Assembly (NCBI GenBank): GCA_008802785.1
Contig: VUYT01000005.1
Coordinates: 496,001 to 560,000 of the forward strand
Length of the DNA: 64,000 bases
Source of the DNA: Symmetrospora coprosmae
Lineage: Eukaryota > Basidiomycota > Cystobasidiomycetes > Symmetrosporaceae
Direction of reading: 5' to 3'
Shown: in pieces, positions 42,900-53,674 of the stretch
How positions within the stretch are numbered: position 1 is the stretch's first letter
Layout of the letters: each line of letters begins with the position of its first letter
The notes under the pieces: generated by a model
What the model saw: only the letters and a program-made list of their open reading frames with translations
Told to the model about the DNA's origin: nothing
Databases searched by the model: none
Position numbers and translations under genes: made by a program

Positions 42900-45880
42900 T
42901 CAAGAGACGGGCAAGTTGCCGACTCCGACGTTTCCAGCGAGGGCGAGGCGGATGCCTCTGAATCCAGTCTGGTAGCGGTAACGCCCTGCAGCTGCTCGGA
43001 CGACCTTCATCTCCTCTTTCATATCGAGAGTCTCGATGCTGTCCTTATCGATTTGCTGTCGGAAAGCGCTGAGCAGATATGCGGCCACTTCTTCCGCTCG
43101 CGCAGTTGCCAAGGGCGCAACAGGGACGATGAAGTCGGCCTCGGATGCGAAGTCCTGCCAAGATGGATGCGCTACGGCTCAGCTCATAACGCTGTGTATG
43201 CGATTAGAGCATTCGAAGGACGACACACCCCGATGCTGTCTTCCAGCGTGTCTCGCAGCTCGCCGGCCGCGAAGCTCAGGGTGGCCTCTGGGGACGGCGA
43301 GCCATGGCAAGACTCAGTGAAGGACAACCAGACACATCATCATGCGACCAGACGTACCGCTGAGAACCCTATCGTCCAGCTTCTGGCTCTCTGTCTCCTT
43401 CCACCAAGCCGCAATCTGTTTCATACCGGCACTGACAGAAGCCACGATCACAAAGGCCTGGCAGTCGATAGTGACACTTCCTTTCTCGGTCTTAGCAACC
43501 AGGCATCCTGCGCAGCGTGGAAGACTATCAGATCAGGTCAAGCTACGACGCCGCGCTCCCGCAGCTCACCGTCTCGCATCACGTCCACCCAGGCCTCTTT
43601 GAGCGCTTCAGGGTATTTATCGAACCTGTCCAGGAAGAGCAGCACGGGAGCGCCCTTGCCTTTCGCTAGCATGGTCAAAGTAGCGTCGTCGATGCCTTCG
43701 CCTCCTTCTCCTTTGACAATGTGGAACCTCATGCCCGCTGCCTGGGCCATTTGCTTGGCACAGTGCACCTGTCCGTGATCCGCGGGACCTGAAGCGTGAA
43801 GCGCACCGAGTCAGCTCATGCGACGTAGCCCTCTCGGTGCCACCGCAGCTTTTTTGGTTGTAACTCACCCGCAAAGACTGCAGTAAGAGGCCGGCTTTCA
43901 TCTCCTCCTAGAATAGCGTCCCGGTGATTGACGATGCTGGCAAAGTGATTGGCAGCGATCATGTCCGAAGCGACTGCGGCACGAGCTGCGAGAAGGCTGC
44001 GGACCGCGCAGGTGGCTCTGGTGTAGAACTGGATTATGAGTGCGACGTCCCAATCCTCGTCCTTAAGGAGGAGATCATCCAGCTCGGCCATGTTAAGAGG
44101 CTCGTGTCGGTAGAGGCGGGCCGGAATGGCAGAGATGTCGGCCCCGGCGGCCAGGAGCGCTTCCAGCATGATGGCCATGTCGTGTGCGCTGGTGACGTGC
44201 TCTGCACATATGGCGAAGACAGCAGCGTCGAGCGCTCGAGACCGTTTGCTGACCGTCGCAGCACCGCAGTGGATTAAGACGCTGGCCAGCTTAGGCCGAC
44301 CGGCCTTGATCGCGTAGAGAACGGGATGGCCGAGGTTGAGCAGCTCGGCTCGCTTGCTGACTGAGATGGTCTGCAGGCATTCGATCACGACGACGTCTGA
44401 TAACATTGCCTCTTGCTCTATCATCGAGCACAGCTGGTCGACTCCCCGCTGCATGTCGGACGGGCTCGCCTCCCAGCCGGACGCGAGGGCCTTGTCCTCG
44501 GGACGCGATACGGTGTGGACCAGAGGAGGGAGGTCAGATCCCGACAGTACCTGTTGTATGACAGAGCCTCGAATGCATCAGCAGGAGCGTATAGAATAAG
44601 TAGCCGGATCCACGCACTTCGGCAGCAACAGAGCATGCCGCTTCAGACGTTCCCTCGGCAAGATTCGATGATACGCTCTCGACGCCTTTGTCAACCGAGT
44701 CTTGCTCATCTGCGAGGTCGGAAACGCTGGCTGTACTGGCAGTAGCCCCGGCAGCAGGATTCGACAAGGATGGAGGGCTATCGGCCCTTTGCTCGTTCTC
44801 GCTGTCCTCGTCATCTTCCGGGTCGTTGACGTGACGAAGCAGCTTGAAGGGGTTGCCTTTGTCCGACTTCTGAGGAGGCTGTACGTTGACCTTCGCCTTC
44901 CCATGTGCGGCGACTGTCGCCCAGGTAGAAGTCGAGTTGCCATGGTGGGGCTTTGTGCCGGGAAGCTCGGTTTTCAGGAATTCTGCGAGGCGTGGACAGG
45001 CTTCATTATCGACGATGCGCAGAACGTGCGAACGTTGGCGTATACTCACCTTCGAGCTCTGTCTGCCTGGCGAGTCGGCGTGCTTTCTCCTCGAGCGTCT
45101 CCTCTTTCGGACGCACCGACGCCTTCACTCGACGCTCCGAAGAGTGTCGGAAAGTACAGTTTTTGCCGAAGGGGCATCCGGCATCGGTTGTAGAGTACTT
45201 GCACTCGAGACTGGCAGAGTAGGCGAACTTGCTGTTGCCGCCAGCGACTGAGCGCTTCTTCGCCTTGGTTCCGCTGTTGGTACCCTCGAGCTCTTTCTGA
45301 CGGACGTGAATGTAAGTGCAGGATGCTCCACGAGGACACTCGAGATCGGTGGAGCCGAGCACGCAAGGCAGAGTCCTGTAGTAGGGGTGTTTCTTGCCTT
45401 TGGTCGAGCTGTTCGAAGCAGGAGCGACCTCCTTGGATTCAGGCACAAAGTCTGGATGGGACCCACGTGCGGGATGGAGCGAGACATCGAGCAGGGTAAC
45501 CACAGAGCAGCAGCACATCAGCTCTGCCTTCAAGCGTACCAAGCTGCTCGCTTTGGACAGCAGGGCAAGTTCGGCGGGCTGGACCCACTGTCCAGAGACA
45601 TGGTGTCGGACGCGTCGTCGCCCTCGAAGTCGCCCGTGCTACCCGAAGGGGCGGACGATGAGACGCCTCGAGCTGGAGTAGCAGCAACTGGCTTGGCTTT
45701 TGGCTGCACCTGACTGCTGTTCCCACCGTCGTTCAATGCAGACTTTATATGTGCAGTATCTTTAGCCTTTGCAGAGCCGCCCTGCCCCGTCGCATGGCGA
45801 AATGCGCAGGCAGATGCACCCCATGGGCACTTGCCCTCTGGATAGGCACAATCCCTTGTACGATAGTTGAGGGCTGGCAT
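42900..45880 (-). CDS. CCCH zinc finger - ankyrin-like - degenerate ClpB-type AAA+ protein (copy A)
   Basis: Exons on the minus strand: 45880-45589, 45451-45050, 44982-44618, 44550-43869, 43788-43570, 43507-43358, 43287-43229 and 43154-42900; 807 residues. There are three CCCH fingers: residues 11-29 (C-x6-C-x6-C-x3-H), and two C-x8-C-x5-C-x3-H fingers near 127-146 and 182-202. A disordered acidic linker leads to an ankyrin-like region (GHPVLYAIKAGRPKLASVLIHCGA). The C-terminal AAA+ part aligns with copy B but is degenerate. Where B has the Walker A loop, this copy reads GPADHGQVHC without Lys-Thr. Walker B is LLFLDRFDK, Glu replaced by Arg. The pore-loop segment is missing, and sensor 1 reads VASVSAG rather than TTNAG. 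The C-terminal small-domain motif GFRGIRLAL remains. A pseudo-ATPase, possibly RNA-binding through its fingers. Confidence 0.82.
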
Positions 45881-47062
45881 TGTCGATGCCCTGACACTAT
45901 CAAACTTTCAGGTCGTAAAGAGGGCAAGCAGCAACCCTCCGTGCAGAACCAGATGCGAACGGAGGCGGCCTGTGCGGAGAGCCGAAATGTGGCAACAGAA
46001 AAAGGCAAGACGCGTCCGGGCGTGCAAAGAGGAGAGCAATGCTCCGCAAGACCGTATTTGCGATCATTCGTAGGAGCATCTCTACCGAAACATCGGTCTG
46101 CGACGGACAGATACCTAGAAGGGCGGAATGCCTGTATCGCGGAAAGAGACAGCTGTGAGACTTCAAGCGAGCATGTTGGTGAGAGAGAGGGAGAGACCAG
46201 GCGAGCCCGCTATCGACACCAGCATCTCCGCTTCCTGCAGATAAAGCGGCTCGCTCTCCTCATCGATGTCATGACTGTGTGGAATAGAGGAAGCGGACTT
46301 GGAGGAAGGTCCGGTGTTGGAAGCGGGCTTCTGCGCGCCCGGCGATACTTGAGAGAGCTGGGAACCGGATAGCACTTGTTCACAATGGGGCAGCTTCTTG
46401 CGATAAGGGAACCGGTCGAGCCTCGTCCCGCTTGGGACACCGCTCCTCCCTTGCGCAGTGGCCGCCCTATTTGAGCGAGACTGCCTGAGCAGCAAAGACC
46501 GACCTGCGGCCGTTAGAAACCGATCGTAAAGCGGCGGGCCTGACCTGCAGTTGGCAGATTCGCACAGCCTGCCTCGGGCCTGCCTTCTCTGATGAAGGAG
46601 ACCTGCCTTTGCGCTGGGGTACCGACGAGGAGCGAAGGCTGCTGAGCCTGCGGCAACTCAAGGTGCCGAGAAGGCAAGGGATGTTAGGGGAAGCATGCGA
46701 AGGCTTTGTCAAGGTGCAGGGCAACCTCCGTTGATTGCACGATATCGCTAATTGGCGACGTGTACGCGTACATCGGGGTTGCTCCTGTCTACTGCAAGGG
46801 CCGACCGCCAAGCTCGACAGCCTTGTCTGTGCATCAGCCAGAGACGTACGCGCGCCTCCGCTCTCTCATCAAGCAAGGTGGGCGGAGGAGATCGTGAGTT
46901 CTGCTTTGCGCAGACAAGGGGACCGAAGCTGACGACAGGCAGATATGGGAGCGGGCGAAGGAGGAAGGGGGAGGGGGAGGCGACTAACGACGATTGGGGT
47001 ATAGGACGCAGTGCACCACTTTGTTTTTTCTGCGTAGCCGAGACTTGACACGCAGGTGTATC
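45881..47062. other. 1.2-kb spacer between the two tandem CCCH-AAA+ paralogues
   Basis: It should contain the copy B terminator and copy A promoter. A minus-strand open frame at 46495-46163 is Ser/Pro-rich, but it lacks an ATG and splice partners and is not called. No repeats marking the duplication edges are obvious. Confidence 0.45.
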
Positions 47063-49256
47063 CTACGTCGAGGCGATGTTCCTGACCTGAACGCGAGCGG
47101 GTTGTTCCTCGCTGACGCCAAGTCGCTTCTCCTCGAAAGTGCGAGGCGGAGCAGCCTGCACCCCATGGTATCGCTTGGACACGGGAACGCCGACGTGCCT
47201 GGTCAAAGACTCCCGGAGACCCCGGAAGCCCGTCGCCATGCGGTACTTGTCCGCTATAACGGTAATAACGGCCATCTCTTGATCGAGCTCAAAGCTCAGG
47301 ACGTTCTTGACGCGCTTGCCGAGGCTCCTGCGGAAGTCGTAGAACATGACTGCAGCCGCTACCTGGCTCTCCTCGGGCGTGAAGGGGAGGAAGGGATGAC
47401 CATGTCAATTCGCGACATCAGAGGTTCCTGGCGCATCACGGGAGAAGCGTCAGAGCTCATCGTACACGAGGGCGCCTTAAGAACGAGTAAAGCGCCAACT
47501 CACGCCGAAAAGACCCTCAAAGTTGGCGCGCAGGATGTCCTCGCCGAAGTGGTAAAAGTCATCTGCCAAGCACAAGTTAAAAGCATTAGTCACATGTGGA
47601 CGTCTCTACCCAATACTCAAAAGAACACTCACCGGCGGAGACTTTGCCGTTGGCCATTCGCTCCTGGTGCTTGATCCACCAGGCTTTGATCGGCTCGGAA
47701 CCAGCGTTCGTCGTGATGAGGACGATGAAGCGGCTGCAGTCGACCCTTTCTTTGTTCCGGCGATCGATGTAGTAGCCTGAGTTAGTTCGACGAGAACAGG
47801 TCGTCAGCGAAGGGTACCGAGGTGAATGAAGGGTCCAACTCACCCTCCTCGAGGATATGGAGCCACGCCTCGCGGATGTCCTTGCCGCACTTGTCAAGCT
47901 CGTCGAGCAGAATAACTGCTGTCTTGCCATTGTTCTCGGCAAGGAAATTGTTGAGTGGAGAGCCCTCCTCGCATCCATGGAATGGCGGAGGTGAGCCGAA
48001 GAGCTCCCTTTGGTCCTCGGCGCCAGCCAGATCAACGAAGTAGAGGGGCGCATCGACACAGGCAGCGACATTCTTGACGTAATAGGTCTTGCCGTGCCCG
48101 GCGGTACCTGCAGGAGACAGGGTCAGCGGAGCACGAGCGCATGACCGCCAGAGAGTGTAAAGAGGCTTACCCGGAAGGATAGCCACGAGCGGCCTGCGGC
48201 TGTCCTCGTAGGTGAGGCTTCGATAGAGGATGAAGTCCTCGATCCTCTCTCCCAGAAAACGCTGCCCGACCTGACCGTATCGGGCAGCGATGATGCCAGA
48301 GGCGTCGAACTTGGCCAATGAATGTTCCTTGCGCAGGGTCTGAGGCTCAAAGCCCTGTGCGATCCGAATGTAGTATCGGATCACGCAGTTGAGTCGCTCG
48401 TGCAGCCGCTTGACGATGGCGAGTGGTAGAGCCCAGCTGTGCTCTCGATGCAGCTGGGCTACTTGTGCCGTCTTGAGAGGCTTGTGCTCGATCAGCTGGG
48501 CAGGGATGATCTTTGAGTCGCAGCCGAGCGTGAGCAAGAGTAGGACCATGGCGATAGCGTCGTCGCTTGGTCCGTACGAGTCGTGGCACAGTGCCCACAC
48601 AAGAGGATGCATTCCCTTGATGGGCGTATCGAGCTTGGCTCCGTGTTTGACGAGGATCTTAACGACTCCCGGCCGTGCGTGCTGGATGGCATACGCGAGC
48701 GGTGTGTAGCTCCCAAGTGCGAGAAAGCCAGCTCGGTAGCTGGGCTGCACCTGCTTGATGGCGTCTTCGACAGTCCCGTCATCGAAGAGATCGGGTCGGG
48801 CGATCATCGAAGACAGCTGACTGGACCCGCGAGCCTGGAGGGCGTTCCAGCGGGCAGTCTCGTCGACATCAGCCTTCTTGGTGAAGGCATACTCGGGACT
48901 CGGAGCGAGCAGGATCAGGGGAGTCTGTGCGCGGTATCAGAGGGGTCAGCGCTCTATACGGAGGGTCGGCGATCTCGCCAATGGGAACAGCGTCTTTGAT
49001 TGCGTGAACGCACCTCAGCGGGGGAAGGCTCCGGAGACGGGATTCTGCTGGTGATCCCAGAGTCGGGGGAGGGCGGCGACGCTGAGGGCTCGTCCATCTG
49101 AGACGCTACTTGACGCTTGATGTGTACGTGGAAGGGCGCTCTCGGGCATTTGGACCCTTGCGGACAGGTCTGGTCGGTGTCACCTGTTGAGCAAGTGCCC
49201 CAGTAGCTGCCGGCGGGTGCGGCGCGGTCTGATCTGGCGTTGCCTGTTTTCACCAT
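47063..49256 (-). CDS. CCCH-like zinc finger - ankyrin - ClpB/Skd3-type AAA+ ATPase (copy B)
   Basis: Exons on the minus strand: 49256-49014, 48924-48171, 48107-47844, 47776-47633, 47562-47504, and a last exon ending at 47063. A CCCH-like finger lies at Cys22-Cys31-Cys37-His43. The middle has ankyrin-type repeats (YTPLAYAIQHARPGVVKILVKHGA). The AAA+ domain has Walker A GTAGHGKT (about 333-340, joined across an intron), Walker B VILLDELDK (near 400), sensor 1 LITTNAGSE and sensor 2-like GFRGLRESL. Ankyrin plus one ClpB-D2-like AAA+ is the layout of metazoan CLPB/Skd3, a disaggregase. The last exon has a problem. Conserved SRIDMVIP is followed by FLPFTPEESQ only with a +1 shift near 47395. With acceptor 47372 the frame holds but this block is lost. 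Confidence 0.82.
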
Positions 49257-49904
49257 CGTTCTGAGGGGATTTGAAGAGTTGGAAGAATGTGCGATGTGCC
49301 GTTGGTGCAAAGGAGGAAAGGGACGCAGAAAGGGCATAGCAGAACGGCGCCAGGCCTATTCGCAGCGTTGAAATTTGCAGCGGTGCCTTTCTCGCTCGGG
49401 CACAGGGCGCCTCCGCAGGCATCTTGCAACAGAGGACGATCTGACGCATGCGTCGGAGGAGGCCTGAGGTATCCTGACGACCGCGGGCGGAGCGGGAGAA
49501 GACGGTCGCATTCTAGCGCGTCAGTACGAGCGGAGCGGAGCGGGAGGAGCGGATGATGACGGGAGAGAGGAGGAAGGAGAGACGGAGAGCGAAGAGCGGA
49601 GAGTAGAATGTGATGATGCCCGTCCCGGTCAAGAGCACTTTGGAGGTCCGCGTCGGGCATTCCGGAAGCCATGCAGAACGTTGGCAAGTGCGAGGAAAGC
49701 CTCCCGCATGTTGTGATGCTATCTCGTTGCATGGCGTTGCTTGTCCTCGTCGTCTGCTCCCGTCTGATTGTGGCTGCGAAGTGTCCAGAGCAGAAGGGGC
49801 GCCCTTGCCGTGCTGGCCGCACACGGCGCACCTGCACCGACCGAGCCGCCGCGTCCGAGCTTCCCGGCCCTCTCTGCTTCCCTCCCGCAATAGCAACAGC
49901 AGAT
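49257..49904. promoter_or_regulatory. Divergent promoter, CCCH-AAA+ copy B / SRP72
   Basis: About 650 nt between divergent genes. Purine-rich stretch near 49530-49610. No further gene is supported. Confidence 0.45.
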
Positions 49905-51245
49905 ATGGCACCTGAGCGCACAGCGTCCAAGGCGAAGCCGCGAGCTCCCAAGCACCAGCGGCCAGCACGCAAAGCGCGGCCGGTGCCCTCGGTGCAGGAG
50001 CGGCTGCAGAAGGCCTGGAGGTCAATCAAGGACCAAGTCCAGGATGGGTACCCAGAGCACGCCCTGAAAAGCGTCAACAAGCGTGAGCTCTGTTACCGAT
50101 AGTGATATGCAGCCTCGACGCACCTGACCGTCCTTCTTCCCGCTCTGCAGTGCTGCAGCTCGACCCGTCAAATCACCTCGGCAAGCAGACGCAGCTGCAG
50201 CTCCTCCTCAGCCTAGACCGCTACAGGGAGACACTCGAGATCATTGCTGCTTCGGAAAATGCTGGAGATCACCGTATCGAGCAGTGTTATGCGCTGTACA
50301 AGCTCGGAAGGATGGAGGAAGCGCAGAACGTCCTGGACGCGGTGCGCGCGGAGCAGGGGGACGCAGATGAAGGCACGCAGCGCACGCTTGACGTATTGGA
50401 TGCCCAGATTGTGTGTCTACTCTCGCCGCACCTCTCGCCCTTCCACGCTACGCTGAGCTCCGTACCTTTGACCCTCAGAAATACCGTCTCGAGCAATTCG
50501 AGGATGCTCAACTGCTCTACGAGGACCTGCTCGCAAGTGCCGAGACGGTGCGTATCGGTCACATACCGCAGTTTGACATGTAGCTTACAAGTCTCATTTG
50601 CAGGACTCTCCTGAACACGCCGACCTGTCGACCAACCTGAGCGCAGTGAACGCCCAGCTCGATTTCATCAGCAGCGTCCCTTCTCTGCTCGGCGACATCC
50701 AGTCATCGTCAAAGCCGCTGCCCAGCATCGAGCACTTGGAGAACACACCCGTTGCTCCTCTTGTCTCTTCGCATCGGGCCTACCGAGCTCGCGTGACCAA
50801 CGCCGTCGCACCGACGGCGGAACCATCAGCCTCGACATCCGCCTCGACATCTGCACCTAGCACAGCTGCAAAGGGCAAGCGCGCGAAGAAGCAGCCAAAG
50901 AAGGACGCCCCGGCCAAGACGAAGAAGGTCAAGCTGCCGCCATCCATTGCTGCGCTGCCGGAAGATAAGCGGCCCGCGCCGGACCCAGAGCGCTGGCTGC
51001 CCAAGCGGGAGAGGAGCGGATTCGCCGAGCAGATGGCTCAGAAACAGAAGGAGAAGGAGAAACAGAGGCTCAAGGCGAGAAAGAAGATGGAGGCTGCTCT
51101 CACCCAGGGTGCCGCCGCGGATGAGGGCGCTACTCCCTCTGCAACCCAGGGGCAGACTGCAGGACGGGGTCAACAGCAGCAGCAGCAGCAAGGCAAGGGT
51201 CAGCAGCAACAGCAACAGCAGAAGAAGAAGAAGGGCAAGAAGTGA
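49905..51245 (+). CDS. SRP72: Signal recognition particle subunit SRP72, short form
   Basis: SRP72 pairs with SRP68 and binds SRP RNA. Exons 49905-50082, 50151-50410, 50479-50547 and 50604-51245 give 382 residues, well below the usual 550-700. A basic N-terminus precedes TPR-like helices (YPEHALKSVNKLLQLDPSNHLGKQTQ and YALYKLGRMEEAQNVLDAVRAEQG, EQFEDAQLLYEDLLASAE). The sequence then passes quickly into the C-terminal RNA-binding region. This has a Lys-rich block and the diagnostic PDPERWLPKRERS, followed by a KKxxQ-rich tail with two polyglutamine runs. Family identity rests on PDPERWLP and the TPR start. The middle TPR superhelix of other species is absent. Confidence 0.82.
51171..51221 (+). 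repeat. CAG/CAA repeat coding polyglutamine in SRP72
   Basis: Two runs of CAG/CAA codons (seven each) separated by a Gly-Lys-Gly spacer, near the SRP72 C-terminus. A likely length-variable microsatellite. Confidence 0.85.
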
Positions 51246-51572
51246 GGCGTTGTGTTCAGGGTGCGTGCAGAAGTGCAGGGCTTTCACATTCAGAAGTGAA
51301 CCATGAGTCATCTGCAGACCGGCGGATGACCGTTGCAGTCGGCAGTGATGCATTGCATGGTTGTTATTGTCATCGACGGTCGTGAGTAAGAGGTGAGATG
51401 GCTAAAGTGAAACTAGGCTACACTGCTGGAAGGCCCCATGCTGCTGACGGGACACGAGAATTACTTCGTTAAGGGGCCTGAAAGGCGGCGAGAATAGTCT
51501 AAGCTGCTGATGCTGGTGCCCTTGAGGGATGCTGAATGATGACGACGAACGACGTGGAATGCGAGATGGCTC
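51246..51572. other. Convergent 3' spacer
   Basis: Between the SRP72 stop and the stop of the minus-strand Ser-rich gene. Two transcript ends are expected here. No other feature seen. Confidence 0.5.
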
Positions 51573-52398
51573 CTACTCCTCCTCCTCCTCCTCTGACTCT
51601 GGGAGAACAGACAACTCGGCAACGTGCGCCTGGCTCGGCTTCTTGAAAGCCGGCGAGTTGCGTGCAGGGAAGCGAGGACGGGGTCCAGCGCCGCGCAACG
51701 GGTAGCGCTGGTCGTCGAAGACCATGTCGGCCATCCTGTCGAGGGCATTCTGCATTGCCTGCTGGTAGGCCATCTGTGGAGAAGGCAAGCTCGGAGTCAG
51801 CATCGAGCTCGGGAGGGTGGAGGCATGCTTCAAGGTGCTCACTGTCTCGACCTGACGCTCAATGCATGGTCCGCAGCGAGCCTCGACGCCTCCCTGGCAC
51901 CTGCATGGTACAGCAGAGCTTGCGTGCTCGTAGTATGGCGGAGGCGGCATGGGGAGGTCGAGCTCCCGGAAGCGGGGCGACGAGGAAGGCGAGCTGCTTC
52001 TAGACGACGAAGCGGAGTGTGTCGACGAGAAAGAGCTGCGCGGGCTGGAGCTAGTCGAAGCGGCGGTGGACGCAGATGAGGATGCACCAGCCATGCCGAC
52101 GGGGCGGCGCTTGGATGCGCCCGACGCCTTGGCTGGAATGAGCATCGGTGTGGACGTAGAGCTTCGCGAGCTCGAGCCGGACTGCTTCTTTGCCCTGTGA
52201 GTTGAGGGTGGACGCGTCAGATCTGATGCACGATAAGGGGCACTATCGGGTGGCGGAGCTCAACGCGCCGAGCCGCAGTTGAGGCGCGCTGGCGAGCTCG
52301 GACCTGCTGAAGCAGGAGACTCACTTGGTCATGGACGGCGGCACCATAGTGTTCTTCTTCTGCGCCGCGGAAAGGGGAGCACCTCCGACAACGAACAT
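51573..52398 (-). CDS. Ser-rich protein with cysteine cluster, unknown function
   Basis: Exons on the minus strand 52398-52325, 52194-51843 and 51773-51573 give 208 residues. A short N-terminus (MFVVGGAPLSAAQKKNTMVPP) is followed by a long Ser/Thr/Ala run and the motif LDLPMPPPPYYEHAS. Then comes a compact cysteine cluster CRCQGGVEARCGPCIERQ (five Cys over about 16 residues) and a helical stretch MAYQQAMQNALDRMADMVFDD. It ends in an acidic run of Glu. The Cys cluster could bind a metal, but no named domain fits. The polypyrimidine tracts and GTGAGT donors support the exons. Confidence 0.65.
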
Positions 52399-53674
52399 GA
52401 TTGCTGTCTGAGTGTTGGTGGAGTTGTGCGATGAATGGAACCTGAGTGGCGGTTGCGCGATCGAGTGACTCGTTGGGAGATGGTCGAGCTCGTGTGGATT
52501 GGGCTCGCAGAGTGCGGTTGTGTGGAAGAGAACAGAGAGTAGTGTTCGTCTGTGGTTCTTATGAGAGTGGATGCCGCTGGCTGTGGTCTGATCTGACCAT
52601 GTCTCGGTGGTGACGCCCTAAGGAGGTGGGCTTGTGGTACGCTAGCGAGCTAGGGGCACTTTTTAGGGGTCGCCGGCGGGCTTTGGCAAATTGCGGCGGA
52701 GCGAGCGGGTGTTGGATGAAGAAGAGACAAGAAGGGCGGGACAGGAGAGGAGGCTCTTATGAGACGACAAGCAGACGGGCAGCCAGCACCGATGGTGCTA
52801 TGCGGCGCTTCGGAGACAATCGCTGGAGAAGTCGTGGTGCGCGCTCGCGTTCAGTGGCCGTCCGCGACTGCTCCGAGCTGGCCCGCACTCGCCCGGAAAC
52901 TTCTGGACCAGACCGATTTCACGTCCAAGCGCCCCTCGCGCCACAAACAAGTGTCCCTGGATGCCTCCGTTGTCGTCGAAATCAGCTTTGTCATCCCGGA
53001 GCCAGCTGCTCCGCGGTCCCGCGACACGTCACAGCGTGCGGGCCTCCGCGAAAATAGGGGGCAGCGAGACTGCCCGCGGCGCTGCGATGTGGGTGCCAGC
53101 CCGCGCTTGAGATCTTGAGAGGTGGTGCGACTGCCGAGGACTGCCCAAATCGCTTCTCTTCGGCGCGCGAAGCTCGAGTTCTGGATGCTTCGAGCGCGTC
53201 GCGACCTGCACAGAGCCACAAACACATTGCTCGCGAATCGGGAGCCTCTCGAAACTCGTGTTTTCCGAGATCTGGGACGGCGAACTCCGTCAAACGCTGT
53301 CGAACGGAGGCTTCGCCGGATGTCCGCCGTTGACCTGGGATGCTCACTTGACCCCTGCACTCTGCTCATAGCCTGCTTACGAGCAGCTCAACAAGTACGG
53401 CTCGCAGTAGGCTCCCTTCTCGATGTACACTGATGTACCTCTCGCGAAACGCCAAAGGACATGCCTTTTCTCGGAGACGGCTGAATCTCCCTTCCGACGG
53501 TGTTTGTCGTGAACGTGCGTCGCGCTCGTCACGGTCTGCCTGCATGACTTCTGCTCGACTCGCCTGTGCGCGAATCGCGACTGCCAGTTCGCTCGCCCTC
53601 TCGCGGCCTACCTACCAACACCAATCAGCAGGAAAGTCGGCGCCAAGAGACGAGACTCACGCGGAGCCTCCATC
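52399..53674. promoter_or_regulatory. 1.3-kb divergent intergenic region
   Basis: The longest gene-free stretch in the window, between the Ser-rich gene and the first SRR1-domain gene. Open frames on both strands lack ATG-plus-splice consistency or motifs. No repeat family is visible. A non-coding transcript is possible but unsupported. Confidence 0.45.

Noticed and set aside
46163-46495. Ser/Pro-rich minus-strand frame between the AAA+ paralogues
   Set aside because: No ATG start, no recognisable motif, no consistent splicing to another exon.
52626-53674. Several frames in the 1.3-kb intergenic region
   Set aside because: No motif, start codon and splice site combination supports any of them.
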